A stretch of 6,439 nucleotides of DNA, from contig CALKYH010000059.1 in the NCBI GenBank assembly GCA_938003595.1, forward strand, positions 1 through 6,439, read 5' to 3'. The position numbers and the translations under genes were made by a program. The DNA is from an uncultured bacterium. Its GTDB lineage: Bacteria > Planctomycetota > Phycisphaerae > Phycisphaerales > UBA1924. The notes beneath the pieces are model-generated. The model made no database searches, was not told where the DNA came from, and worked only from the letters and a program-made list of their open reading frames with translations. This document shows positions 1 through 6,099 of the stretch, piece after piece; position 1 is the first letter of the stretch, and the number at the start of each line of letters is the position of its first letter.

Positions 1-1
1 A

Positions 2-1267
2 GGCGGCGGCGCGTTCACCAACAACGGGCAGTGGACGATCGCGTCGGGCCAGACGCTGACAATGAACGGCGCGAGCCTGTCGTTCACGCAGGCCGCAGGC
101 AACTTGAATGCGCTCGGGACCTTCGAGCTGACGAGCGGGACCTTCAACTTCGACGGCGGGATGGTGACCGGCGGGGCGCCGCTGCTGACGAACGCGGCCC
201 TGCACATCGGCGCGGGCTCGACGGGCGCTGCGTCGTTCGTGATGCGCGGCACGGGCGGCGCCTTCAGCGGCGATCTCGCGGCGGGTCAAACGCTGACCGT
301 TCGGGGCGATTCAACGATCAACTCGGCGGTGGCGGTGGCCGGCTCAACAGTCAATGAGGGGATCATCGACCTGACAACCGTCGGTGCGGCGACGAGCGCG
401 GCGTTCAACGGCGCCGGGACGCTGGTGAACATGAACGAGGTCCGGATCAGCCAGGGCGCGGGCGGGGCCCGGACGCTCGGCATCGAGCTGGACAACCGGG
501 CGGACCTGATCCTGCAGAGGAATGTCACGGTGGGACGCGCCGGCGCCAACTCGGTGAACTCCAGCGACATCGACCTGATGGGCACCACGATGACGCTCAT
601 CGGGGACTCGTTCACCAACCAGTCGGGCGGGCTGATCCGCGGGAACGGCGGGTTCGGCACGACAGGCCTGGGCGCGTTCGTCAATGCGGGGGTCATCAGC
701 CCCGGCGATTCGATCGGGACGATCGCGTTCACGGGCGGGTTCGGCCAGAGCGCGACGGGCCTGCTCGAGATCGAGATCGACGGCACGGGCGTGGGCGGTT
801 CGGATCGGCTCACGATCACCGGCGCCGCGTCGCTGGGCGGGGGCGTCGATGTGACGCTTCTGGGCGGGTTTGTCCCCGACTGGGGCGATCGCTGGTCGAT
901 CCTGACCTACCAGTCGTTCACGGGCGACCTGCTGGTGTCGGCGCCGTCGCTCAGCGACCCCGACCTGCGCTGGTGGTCCGAAGCGACGAACGACTCGTTC
1001 GACATCGGTGTGCGCCATGTCGCGGATGTGAACCACGACGACTTCGTGAACTTCGCGGACCTCAACCTGATCCTGTCGTTCTTCAACATGTCGGGCGTCG
1101 GGCTGCCGGGCGACGCGAACGAGGACGGCGATGTGAATTTCGCCGATCTCAACATCGTGCTGTCGTTCTTCAACACGCAGGCGCCGCCCAACGCCGTGCC
1201 GGCGCCGGGCGCGATGCTCCTGCTGCTCGCCGGCGTCGCGACGCCCGTGCGCCGCCGCCGGCGGTGA
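2..1267 (+). CDS. Secreted beta-rich protein with dockerin pair and PEP-CTERM-like tail (5' partial)
   Basis: The reading frame is already open at the window edge and runs 421 codons to TGA, so the true start and any signal peptide lie upstream; the ATG at 62 is internal. Most of the protein is Gly/Ala/Thr/Asn-rich with alternating hydrophobic residues and repeated G-Q-T-L-T strands, as in passenger domains of autotransporter-like beta-helix proteins. An S-P-G-D-S-I-G-T motif (about residues 233-240) followed by an S-D-R-L-T-I-T-G segment (about 267-274) is typical of the end of such helices. Two dockerin-type calcium loops follow, at residues 341-362 and 370-391, both containing F-A-D-L-N. 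The last 23 residues (399-421) have V-P-A-P-G, a short Leu/Ala-rich stretch and five arginines, which resembles a PEP-CTERM sorting signal. The protein has no cysteine. An extracellular or cell-surface location is inferred; ligand and function are unknown. It converges on the pseudopilin gene. Confidence 0.85.
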   Translation, partial: GGGAFTNNGQWTIASGQTLTMNGASLSFTQAAGNLNALGTFELTSGTFNFDGGMVTGGAPLLTNAALHIGAGSTGAASFVMRGTGGAFSGDLAAGQTLTVRGDSTINSAVAVAGSTVNEGIIDLTTVGAATSAAFNGAGTLVNMNEVRISQGAGGARTLGIELDNRADLILQRNVTVGRAGANSVNSSDIDLMGTTMTLIGDSFTNQSGGLIRGNGGFGTTGLGAFVNAGVISPGDSIGTIAFTGGFGQSATGLLEIEIDGTGVGGSDRLTITGAASLGGGVDVTLLGGFVPDWGDRWSILTYQSFTGDLLVSAPSLSDPDLRWWSEATNDSFDIGVRHVADVNHDDFVNFADLNLILSFFNMSGVGLPGDANEDGDVNFADLNIVLSFFNTQAPPNAVPAPGAMLLLLAGVATPVRRRRR

Positions 1268-1280
1268 GCGGGCCGCCCGC
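1268..1280. terminator. GC hairpin in convergent spacer, possible bidirectional terminator
   Basis: A perfect 5-bp inverted repeat (GCGGG, loop CCG, CCCGC) starts directly after the TGA of the plus-strand gene and lies just beyond the TAG of the convergent minus-strand gene. The spacer between the two stop codons is only 19 bp. There is no T-tract on either strand, so intrinsic termination is uncertain, and in DNA this GC-rich a 5-bp stem can occur by chance. Confidence 0.25.
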
Positions 1281-1286
1281 CTGCGG

Positions 1287-2084
1287 CTAGAAATCCCGTC
1301 CCAGCACGCCCTCGGCGGTGTCGTGGAGCGTCATGGTTTCCTCGTGGCTCTTCATCGGGTTCACGCCTGGCGCCGAGGCGGTCGTGGGGTCATGCATGTC
1401 GGCGTGGCCGTCGGCGAAGAGCACGGCGGTGCGGACGGCGTAGTGCCCGCCCACGATCGGCGGCGCCTTGCGGATGTAGGCGACCTCGCCGTCCCAGAGC
1501 ATGGCCTTGTTGGATGGATACGCGACCTCGCTGGGCTTGATGGCGGCGAAGTGCTGCGGCCCGGGGTGCGACCCCTCGCGCCAGAGCGAGGGCTTGGCGA
1601 GGAAGGAGTTGGAGTAGCGGTAGGAGATCTGCTGCTCCGGCGTGGGTGAGTTGGGGTCCTCGAAGGGCATCGCGGGCAGCTCGGTGTCGCGCCCGGGGGA
1701 GAGCCAGGTGGCGTAGTGCTCGGGCCACGGGGCGATCGGCGCGACGAGCGCGGGCCAGAGCCCCGCGAGCAGCCAGTGCGGCGAGACGGCGACGACCACG
1801 CCCTCCGGCCACCAGCGCACGGCGACGGCGTCGCCGAACGGGGGATGCTCCACGCCGGGCCCGGCCTGGCCCGGCGCGAGGAACGGGTAGGCCCCGTTGT
1901 CGTTCGCGTAGGTCTGGAAGGTCTGGCCGGTGGAGCGCGCGTTGGACATCGCCTGCACGCGGCTGGCGGCGAGGCGCGCGCCCGAGAGCGTCGGCAGGAT
2001 GATCGAGATGAGCACGCCGATGATCCCGATCGAGACCATGAGCTCGATCAGGGTGAAGGCGGGACGGGAACGGTGGGGGAGCAT
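1287..2084 (-). CDS. Type IV pilin-like (pseudopilin) protein with prepilin N-terminal methylation motif
   Basis: This 265-residue protein begins with a short basic leader, then the class III signal F-T-L-I-E-L-M-V-S-I-G. Cleavage by prepilin peptidase is expected between Ala9 and Phe10, with Glu14 as the conserved +5 glutamate and residues 10-31 forming the hydrophobic helix. Ala rather than the commoner Gly sits at -1. The C-terminal part has H214, then ten residues, then D225-G226-H227 within L-F-A-D-G-H. This resembles the H-X9-DG motif of planctomycete pilin-like (DUF1559-type) proteins but has one extra residue between His and Asp. A role as a pseudopilin-like envelope protein is inferred; no specific substrate can be named. 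The ATG at 2084 has GGAG at 2094-2097 with a 9-nt spacer. The upstream same-strand gene ends 28 bp away, so the two are probably co-transcribed. Confidence 0.88.
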   Translation of the reverse strand: MLPHRSRPAFTLIELMVSIGIIGVLISIILPTLSGARLAASRVQAMSNARSTGQTFQTYANDNGAYPFLAPGQAGPGVEHPPFGDAVAVRWWPEGVVVAVSPHWLLAGLWPALVAPIAPWPEHYATWLSPGRDTELPAMPFEDPNSPTPEQQISYRYSNSFLAKPSLWREGSHPGPQHFAAIKPSEVAYPSNKAMLWDGEVAYIRKAPPIVGGHYAVRTAVLFADGHADMHDPTTASAPGVNPMKSHEETMTLHDTAEGVLGRDF

Positions 2085-2112
2085 GGCGGGGGTCTCCAGA
2101 TCGAGGCGGCGA

Positions 2113-3000
2113 TCAGCGGCCCATCGCGCGGCCCATCAGGGCGCGAAGGGCGGAGGAGTCGTCGGACATGAAGTTGATCTGCGCGGGCTGCCAGGTCTGC
2201 GTGGCCTGGTTCCAGACCATGACGGCGCCGATCATGATCGGCGGGGCGTTGGGGTCGGCGCCGTCGGGCAGCAGCGGCGCTCGGACCTCGACGGCGGGGA
2301 GCTTCTTCTTCTCGAAGTCGTCGACATCCGTGAAGAGCCCGGTCATGCGCACGGCCATGATCTCGCGCGGACCATCGCCGGCGTTGGCCATCGCGTCCAT
2401 GGGGCCCTCGGGCCTCCACGGCAGCACCCGCGCCTTGCTGGCGTCGATGGACGCATGCTTGAGCAGCGCCATGATCGGCGAGGAGCGGCGCGCTGGCTCG
2501 GCGCCGTCGGCGGGGGCTTCGCGGGGCGGAGCGCCGAGCGCCGAGGCGGTGGATTCCATGCGGTCCTGATCGCCGTAGAGATAGGGCGTCATCGCGATCG
2601 TGAAGCACTCGGCGAGCTTGGTCTGCGCCGTGACGCCCATGGAGGCGAGGTCCTGGTTCGAGCCCGCGGCGACGGAGACGCTGGTGCGCAGGTCGGAGAG
2701 CAGCGCTTCCACATCGGCGTCGCCCTTGATCGCCGGGAACTGGAAGGGCTCTGCGGGCGCGCTGCGTTCGGCCCTCGGCACGCTGTCGGCGGGGCCTGCG
2801 TCGTCGTCGGCGCCGGGCCCGGCAGGGCCTCGACGGGGGCCGTCGGGCCGCTCCATGGACGGAGGGCCGATGGGGCGTTTGCCGCCGGCGAAGTTGGACA
2901 TGAGGGTCCATGCGGCCAGGCCGCCCCCGGCGATGCCGAAGACCATGGCGATCACGAGGGCCTTGCTGGTGGCGCCGCGGCGGTGCGGAGATCCGGTCAT
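2113..3000 (-). CDS. Hypothetical single-pass membrane protein
   Basis: I do not recognise this 295-residue protein. It has a short basic N-terminus (R7, R8, K13) and one hydrophobic segment at about residues 14-34, fitting a signal anchor with the C-terminal part outside the cytoplasm. Residues 39-85 form a Pro/Gly/Asp/Arg-rich, probably disordered linker. A mixed-composition region follows, containing a single cysteine (C132), another Pro/Ala/Glu-rich patch at about 156-172, and a C-terminal part with G-A-V-M-V-W-N-Q-A-T-Q-T-W (about 258-270). I chose the ATG at 3000 because AGGAG lies 7 nt upstream. The frame also allows a TTG at 3036, which would add 12 residues, but that codon has no comparable ribosome site. 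It lies 28 bp upstream of the pseudopilin-like gene, so an envelope role tied to that protein is a guess from linkage only. Confidence 0.75.
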   Translation of the reverse strand: MTGSPHRRGATSKALVIAMVFGIAGGGLAAWTLMSNFAGGKRPIGPPSMERPDGPRRGPAGPGADDDAGPADSVPRAERSAPAEPFQFPAIKGDADVEALLSDLRTSVSVAAGSNQDLASMGVTAQTKLAECFTIAMTPYLYGDQDRMESTASALGAPPREAPADGAEPARRSSPIMALLKHASIDASKARVLPWRPEGPMDAMANAGDGPREIMAVRMTGLFTDVDDFEKKKLPAVEVRAPLLPDGADPNAPPIMIGAVMVWNQATQTWQPAQINFMSDDSSALRALMGRAMGR

Positions 3001-3007
3001 CGTCCTG

Positions 3008-3012
3008 CTCCT
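3008..3012 (-). promoter_or_regulatory. Shine-Dalgarno site for the 2113-3000 gene
   Basis: On the minus strand this reads AGGAG, followed by a 7-nt spacer (CAGGACG) and then ATG at 3000. It decides the start codon, because the longer in-frame reading from TTG at 3036 would put this site inside the coding region. Confidence 0.7.
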
Positions 3013-3137
3013 GAATCCCCCCGGGCATGGCGGCAAGCGGGTCGGCGGCTCGGCTCGGCCGGTCCCGATGTCATGCTCAGACGCGCCGGGGCCGAGGCCC
3101 TGTCAGGAAAATCGGGCCGCGCAGGCCGCGGCGCACG

Positions 3138-3160
3138 AAAACGCCCCCTGGGAGGGGGCG
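3138..3160 (-). terminator. Intrinsic terminator after the dockerin-protein pair
   Basis: On the minus strand, a perfect 7-bp GC stem (CGCCCCC, loop TCCCA, GGGGGCG) is followed directly by TTTT at 3141-3138. It begins 26 bp after the TGA of the 3187-4536 gene, the right place to end that transcript. The opposite strand has no T-tract, so it works in one direction only. It separates the dockerin-protein unit from the downstream membrane protein and pseudopilin unit. Those two genes should therefore have their own promoter in the roughly 135 bp between here and 3000, where I could not identify convincing -35/-10 boxes. Confidence 0.8.
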
Positions 3161-3186
3161 ATGGGGGGTCGCTCGAAGGGGCTGGA

Positions 3187-4536
3187 TCAGCAGCCCTGGC
3201 CGAAGTTGCCCAGGAGCAGGTTGAGGTCGGCGAAGTCGATCTCGCCGTCGCCGTTGGCGTCGGCGGGCAGATCCACGCCGGAGGTGGCGTAGGTCCCGAG
3301 GAGGATGTTGAGGTCGAAGAAGTTGACGATGCCGTCGTTGTTGGCGTCGCCCGGGCAATAGGAAGAGACACTGCCGGGCACCCGGGCGGCGGCGCTGACG
3401 CCGGCGGGGTCGCCGGGCTTGAAGAGCGTGAGCAGGACCTGCCCGTCCACCGGCGCGGCGGTGGAGGTGAACGAGAAGGTGTAGAGCGTGCCCCAGCGGA
3501 GCGCGTTGGTGTTCGGATTCTGTGCGAAGGTGGCGGGGCTCATCCAGCGGAAGGAGGCGTCGCCGATGAAGAAGTTCCAGTCCGCGTTGTCGTAGACCTC
3601 GCCGGAGTGGTACTCGACATCGTGGAAGGTGAAGCCCTGCGGCGCCGGGTCGGCGCCCATGACGACGGTCAAGCCGGACACGGCGCGATCGGAGGAGATG
3701 TTCTCGATCGCGATGACATAGCGCCAGCGGCCGTTGCCGATGGGCTCGGCGTCGGAGCCGACATGGAGCACGCCGTCGCCGGGGATCGAGACCTCCGAGA
3801 CGAGGATGCCGGCGTCGGGCGCGCCGTTCTGGTTCAGCGCCTGCCAAGCCTGCACGCCGGACATCGGCATCAGGTCGCCGGCGAAGGTCATGTTGTACGA
3901 GGCGTTCACGGCGACCCGTCGGGTGGAGGCGTTGTTCGAGGTGGCGCCGGCCGCGGCGTCCTGGAAGTGGACCACGACGGTTTCGGCGAGGTAGATGGCG
4001 CTGGCGTTGGCAAGATCGGCCTCGGCGACCTGCAGGCGCTCGCAGGTGGGGTCGCCGGCGCAGAGCGTCGCGGGGATGGGCCAGGCCGGCACGCCGGTGG
4101 CGGCGTTGACGCTGGAGCGCGGCGCGAGCGTGGACTGCGAACCGAGGAGGCTGGCCGTGTCGGGGCTGGAGCATCCGATGCCGAGCGCATTCGCCCCGCC
4201 CGGCGTGCAGACGCCGCAGGTCGCCTGCTGCAGCGGCGGCACCTGTCCGTGCCATGCGAAGCTCATGCCGATCTGCTCGATGCGCCCGTTGGCGATGCGA
4301 TGGATGTTCTGCCCGAAGACGGGGTGCTGCGCGCTGAGGGCGTTCCACACGGCCGCCTCGTCGCCGAGGTTGCAGGTGGTGATGCCGAAGCTGTAGGCCT
4401 GCACGCCGGCGGGGCCGGGCGTGGGCGTCCACTTCGAGACGCCGTTGATGGCGCCCATGAACAGGTCGGGAGAGCCCGCGAGCGCCCCGGAGGCGAGCAC
4501 GAGCGTGGCGGCGAGGGAGGTGTGCATGAGTCTCAT
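3187..4536 (-). CDS. Secreted dockerin-domain protein, paralog B
   Basis: This 449-residue protein has a signal peptide (R2, hydrophobic core to A18-L-A20, cleavage likely before G21) and is predicted to be exported. It is clearly homologous to the adjacent 4569-5915 product. Shared blocks include A-Y-S-x-G and a C-N pair near C55, G-M-S at 90-92, P-L-Q-Q before C107-x2-C110, G-C near C122, V-N-A-A-T-G at 143-148, S-D-R at 282-284, Y-H-S-G-E-V-Y at 309-315 and R-W-G-T-L-Y-T-F at 347-354. An extra cysteine pair (C159, C165) is absent from the paralog. Two dockerin-type calcium loops end the protein: D397-A-N-N-D-G to L409-N410 and D426-A-N-G-D-G to L438-N439. They are bracketed by C394 and the terminal C449. 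The layout resembles hypothetical secreted proteins I recall from planctomycetes, but I cannot assign a function. The ATG at 4536 has AGGA 7 nt upstream. It probably shares a transcript with its paralog. Confidence 0.92.
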   Translation of the reverse strand: MRLMHTSLAATLVLASGALAGSPDLFMGAINGVSKWTPTPGPAGVQAYSFGITTCNLGDEAAVWNALSAQHPVFGQNIHRIANGRIEQIGMSFAWHGQVPPLQQATCGVCTPGGANALGIGCSSPDTASLLGSQSTLAPRSSVNAATGVPAWPIPATLCAGDPTCERLQVAEADLANASAIYLAETVVVHFQDAAAGATSNNASTRRVAVNASYNMTFAGDLMPMSGVQAWQALNQNGAPDAGILVSEVSIPGDGVLHVGSDAEPIGNGRWRYVIAIENISSDRAVSGLTVVMGADPAPQGFTFHDVEYHSGEVYDNADWNFFIGDASFRWMSPATFAQNPNTNALRWGTLYTFSFTSTAAPVDGQVLLTLFKPGDPAGVSAAARVPGSVSSYCPGDANNDGIVNFFDLNILLGTYATSGVDLPADANGDGEIDFADLNLLLGNFGQGC

Positions 4537-4543
4537 GTTGTGA

Positions 4544-4547
4544 TCCT
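4544..4547 (-). promoter_or_regulatory. Shine-Dalgarno site for the 3187-4536 gene
   Basis: The minus strand reads AGGA, a 7-nt spacer (TCACAAC), then ATG at 4536. It lies in the 32-bp spacer behind the stop codon of the upstream paralog and favours this ATG over the in-frame ATG three codons later. Independent re-initiation within a two-gene transcript is likely. Confidence 0.65.
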
Positions 4548-4568
4548 ATTCGTGTGAATTCGTCGGCT

Positions 4569-5915
4569 TCAGCAGCCCTGCCCGTACTGGCCGAGCAGCA
4601 GGTTGAGGTCCGAAAAGCCGACCTCGCCGTCGCCGTCCACATCGGAGGCCGTTTCCGGACCGGTGGCGCCGTACGCGCCGAGCAGGAGGTTCAGATCGCC
4701 GAAGTCCGTCGAGGCGTCGCCGTTGATGTCGGTGGGGCAGAACAGGCCTGAGCTCACCGTCGCCGGGGCGTTGACGGCTGACGGAACGCCGGGCTTGTAG
4801 AGGCGCAGCTCCGCCTGGCCGTCGAGCGGGATCGCCGCGGCCTCGAACTGGAAGGTGTACAGCGTTCCCCAGCGGATGACGTTGCCGAGGCCGCTGAAGG
4901 CGTAATCGGGGCCGAACCAATACAGGTTGGCGCCGTGGGAGGCGTCGTAGTCCCATTCATCGTCAAAATAGACCTCGCCGGAGTGGTAGTCGGGGTCGAA
5001 GTACTGGATGTTCTGCGCCACGGCGCCGTTGAGGCCGACGGCGAGCCGGTTGATCGAGCGGTCGGAGTTCACATTGTGGATCGCGTAGGTGTACCGCCAC
5101 ACGCCGCCGCCGATGTTCTGCGCCCTGGAGCCGAGGAACACGGTCCCGTCGTTGGGGATGTCCACGCGCTCGATGCGCACCGAAGGATCCTGCTGGGCGC
5201 CGTTGCCGAAGTAGCGCCATGCGAAGATCGCGGGCTCGTCGATGGTGAAGTCCTGCGGGAACGGCTGCTGCAGCGGCCCGACGATGGTGACGCGCCGGAA
5301 GCTGTTGTTGTAGATCTTCTCCTCCTGCCCGATCTCCTCGGGCGCGATCATCTGCACCTCGATGAAGTAGTTGGAGTAGCCCGTCTCCAGGTCGCTGGTG
5401 TGGACCTGCAGCCGCTTGCCGATGACGCTGTTGTCGCCGGTCTGATCGCCGGGGTAGACGAACTGGCCGGTCGCGGCGTTGACCCAGGAGCGACGCAGGA
5501 GGCGCGTCTGCTGGCCGGCGCTGGCGTCGCTGGTCGTCGAGAAGCAGCCGGGTCCCAGGGTTCCGGATGGCCCGGCGACGCAGCCGCTGCAGTTCTGCTG
5601 CAGCGGGAAGAACTCGTGGAAGACCCACGACATGCCCACCTGCCGGATCATGCCGTCGCGGACAATGAACATGTTGCTGGTCGTGATCGGATGGTTGGGA
5701 GTGTTCGCATTCCAGACCGAGGCCGTCGTGCTGCGGTTGCAGATCGAGTAGCCGATGGAGTACGCCCGCACGCCGTTCACCGGACCATTGGTCGTCCAGG
5801 TCGCGGAGTTGTTGGAAAGCGAGGAGACATAGAGATCGACGGAGCTCGGGCCCGCGATGGCGGCGGCGGACGCGGCGCCGATCGCCAGAACGCACGGGAA
5901 GTAGCGACGCACCAT
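4569..5915 (-). CDS. Secreted dockerin-domain protein, paralog A
   Basis: This 448-residue protein has a basic N-terminus (R3, R4) and an Ala-rich signal peptide with likely cleavage after A-I-A21. Cys8 lies in the signal region without a lipobox, so it is not judged a lipoprotein. Like its downstream neighbour it has cysteines at 59, 109, 112 and 124 (matching 55, 107, 110 and 122 there), G-M-S at 94-96, V-N-A-A-T-G at 145-150, S-D-R at 284-286, Y-H-S-G-E-V-Y at 310-316 and R-W-G-T-L-Y-T-F at 348-355. The tail has two dockerin-type loops, D396-I-N-G-D-A to L408-N409 and D425-V-D-G-D-G to L437-N438. They are bracketed by C393 and the terminal C448. Ala401 replaces the usual Gly in the first loop, which may weaken calcium binding. 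Export and a calcium-stabilised C-terminal domain are inferred; function is unknown. The ATG at 5915 has GGAG with 7-nt spacing. Confidence 0.92.
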   Translation of the reverse strand: MVRRYFPCVLAIGAASAAAIAGPSSVDLYVSSLSNNSATWTTNGPVNGVRAYSIGYSICNRSTTASVWNANTPNHPITTSNMFIVRDGMIRQVGMSWVFHEFFPLQQNCSGCVAGPSGTLGPGCFSTTSDASAGQQTRLLRRSWVNAATGQFVYPGDQTGDNSVIGKRLQVHTSDLETGYSNYFIEVQMIAPEEIGQEEKIYNNSFRRVTIVGPLQQPFPQDFTIDEPAIFAWRYFGNGAQQDPSVRIERVDIPNDGTVFLGSRAQNIGGGVWRYTYAIHNVNSDRSINRLAVGLNGAVAQNIQYFDPDYHSGEVYFDDEWDYDASHGANLYWFGPDYAFSGLGNVIRWGTLYTFQFEAAAIPLDGQAELRLYKPGVPSAVNAPATVSSGLFCPTDINGDASTDFGDLNLLLGAYGATGPETASDVDGDGEVGFSDLNLLLGQYGQGC

Positions 5916-5922
5916 GGCTGAT

Positions 5923-5926
5923 CTCC
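5923..5926 (-). promoter_or_regulatory. Shine-Dalgarno site for the 4569-5915 gene
   Basis: The minus strand reads GGAG, a 7-nt spacer (ATCAGCC), then ATG at 5915. It supports this start, which also leaves a well-formed signal peptide. Confidence 0.65.
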
Positions 5927-5953
5927 ATTGCCGGAGGGGCGGGGGACCGCGGA

Positions 5954-5977
5954 CCCTGATGAGCTGAGCGATCAGGG
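5954..5977. promoter_or_regulatory. Inverted repeat upstream of the dockerin-protein pair
   Basis: Perfect 7-bp arms CCCTGAT and ATCAGGG are separated by 10 bp, in the leader or promoter region 38 bp before the ATG at 5915. There is no T-tract on either strand, so it does not look like an intrinsic terminator. It could be an operator for a dimeric regulator or a leader hairpin controlling the two secreted-protein genes. The surrounding 5927-6048 region is otherwise noncoding, and I could not pick out a convincing sigma-70-like promoter in it. Confidence 0.35.
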
Positions 5978-5982
5978 ATGAC

Positions 5983-6028
5983 CCCGAACAGTCTCACGCA
6001 GGCAACCGCCCGCCGCAACCCGAACAGT
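5983..6028. repeat. Short direct repeat, two copies of CCCGAACAGT
   Basis: An identical 10-mer occurs at 5983-5992 and 6019-6028, 36 bp start to start, upstream of the inverted repeat and the dockerin-protein pair. Spacing of between three and four helical turns gives no clear sign of a dimer site. It may be a pair of regulator half-sites or chance. Confidence 0.3.
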
Positions 6029-6048
6029 GTGCGAATTCACGATTCGGC

Positions 6049-6099
6049 TCAGCCGCCCGGACCGTACCGGCCCAGGAGCAGACTCAGGTTGGAGAATCC
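6049..6099 (-). pseudogene. Relic 3' end of a third dockerin-protein copy
   Basis: On the minus strand, 16 codons and a TGA read G-F-S-N-L-S-L-L-L-G-R-Y-G-P-G-G. This lines up without gaps against the last 16 residues of the 4569-5915 protein (G-F-S-D-L-N-L-L-L-G-Q-Y-G-Q-G-C), with 11 of 16 identical and the stop in the same place. Asp and Asn of the calcium-loop exit helix have become Asn and Ser, and the terminal Cys has become Gly. The frame is closed by an in-phase stop at 6118-6120, and no start codon, signal peptide or body of the protein is present. It is therefore a decayed tail rather than a gene. It sits 53 bp beyond the E2 stop codon, in a different frame, so it is not an extension of that protein. 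Confidence 0.7.

Noticed and set aside
3001..3036. TTG start at 3036 for the hypothetical membrane protein
   Set aside because: It would place the AGGAG site of the ATG at 3000 inside the coding region and has no comparable ribosome site of its own.
3089..3136. Further GC-rich inverted repeats between the terminator and the membrane protein gene
   Set aside because: Stems are short with tiny loops and no T-tract; expected by chance at this base composition.
1930..4557. Very long plus-strand open frame (875 codons)
   Set aside because: It runs antisense across four minus-strand genes or their spacers, including the intrinsic terminator, and encodes a Gly/Arg/Ala/Val-rich sequence with no recognisable domain. 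Such frames are expected opposite GC-rich genes; the minus-strand frames carry signal peptides, dockerin motifs and ribosome sites.
3077..4642. Minus-strand open frame of 521 codons overlapping the paralog B gene
   Set aside because: It is Arg/Ala-rich in an alternate frame of a gene with clear homology to its neighbour, and it reads through the terminator hairpin.
5892..5894. Cys8 of paralog A as a lipoprotein cysteine
   Set aside because: The preceding residues are R-Y-F-P rather than a lipobox, and the hydrophobic core lies after, not before, this cysteine.
4935..5921. Plus-strand open frame of 328 codons opposite paralog A
   Set aside because: Val/Asp/Gly/Arg-rich shadow without motifs, entirely antisense to a well-supported gene.
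4963..6018. Minus-strand open frame of 351 codons overlapping paralog A
   Set aside because: Arg-rich alternate-frame translation of the real gene; the correct frame has the signal peptide, cysteines and dockerin tail.
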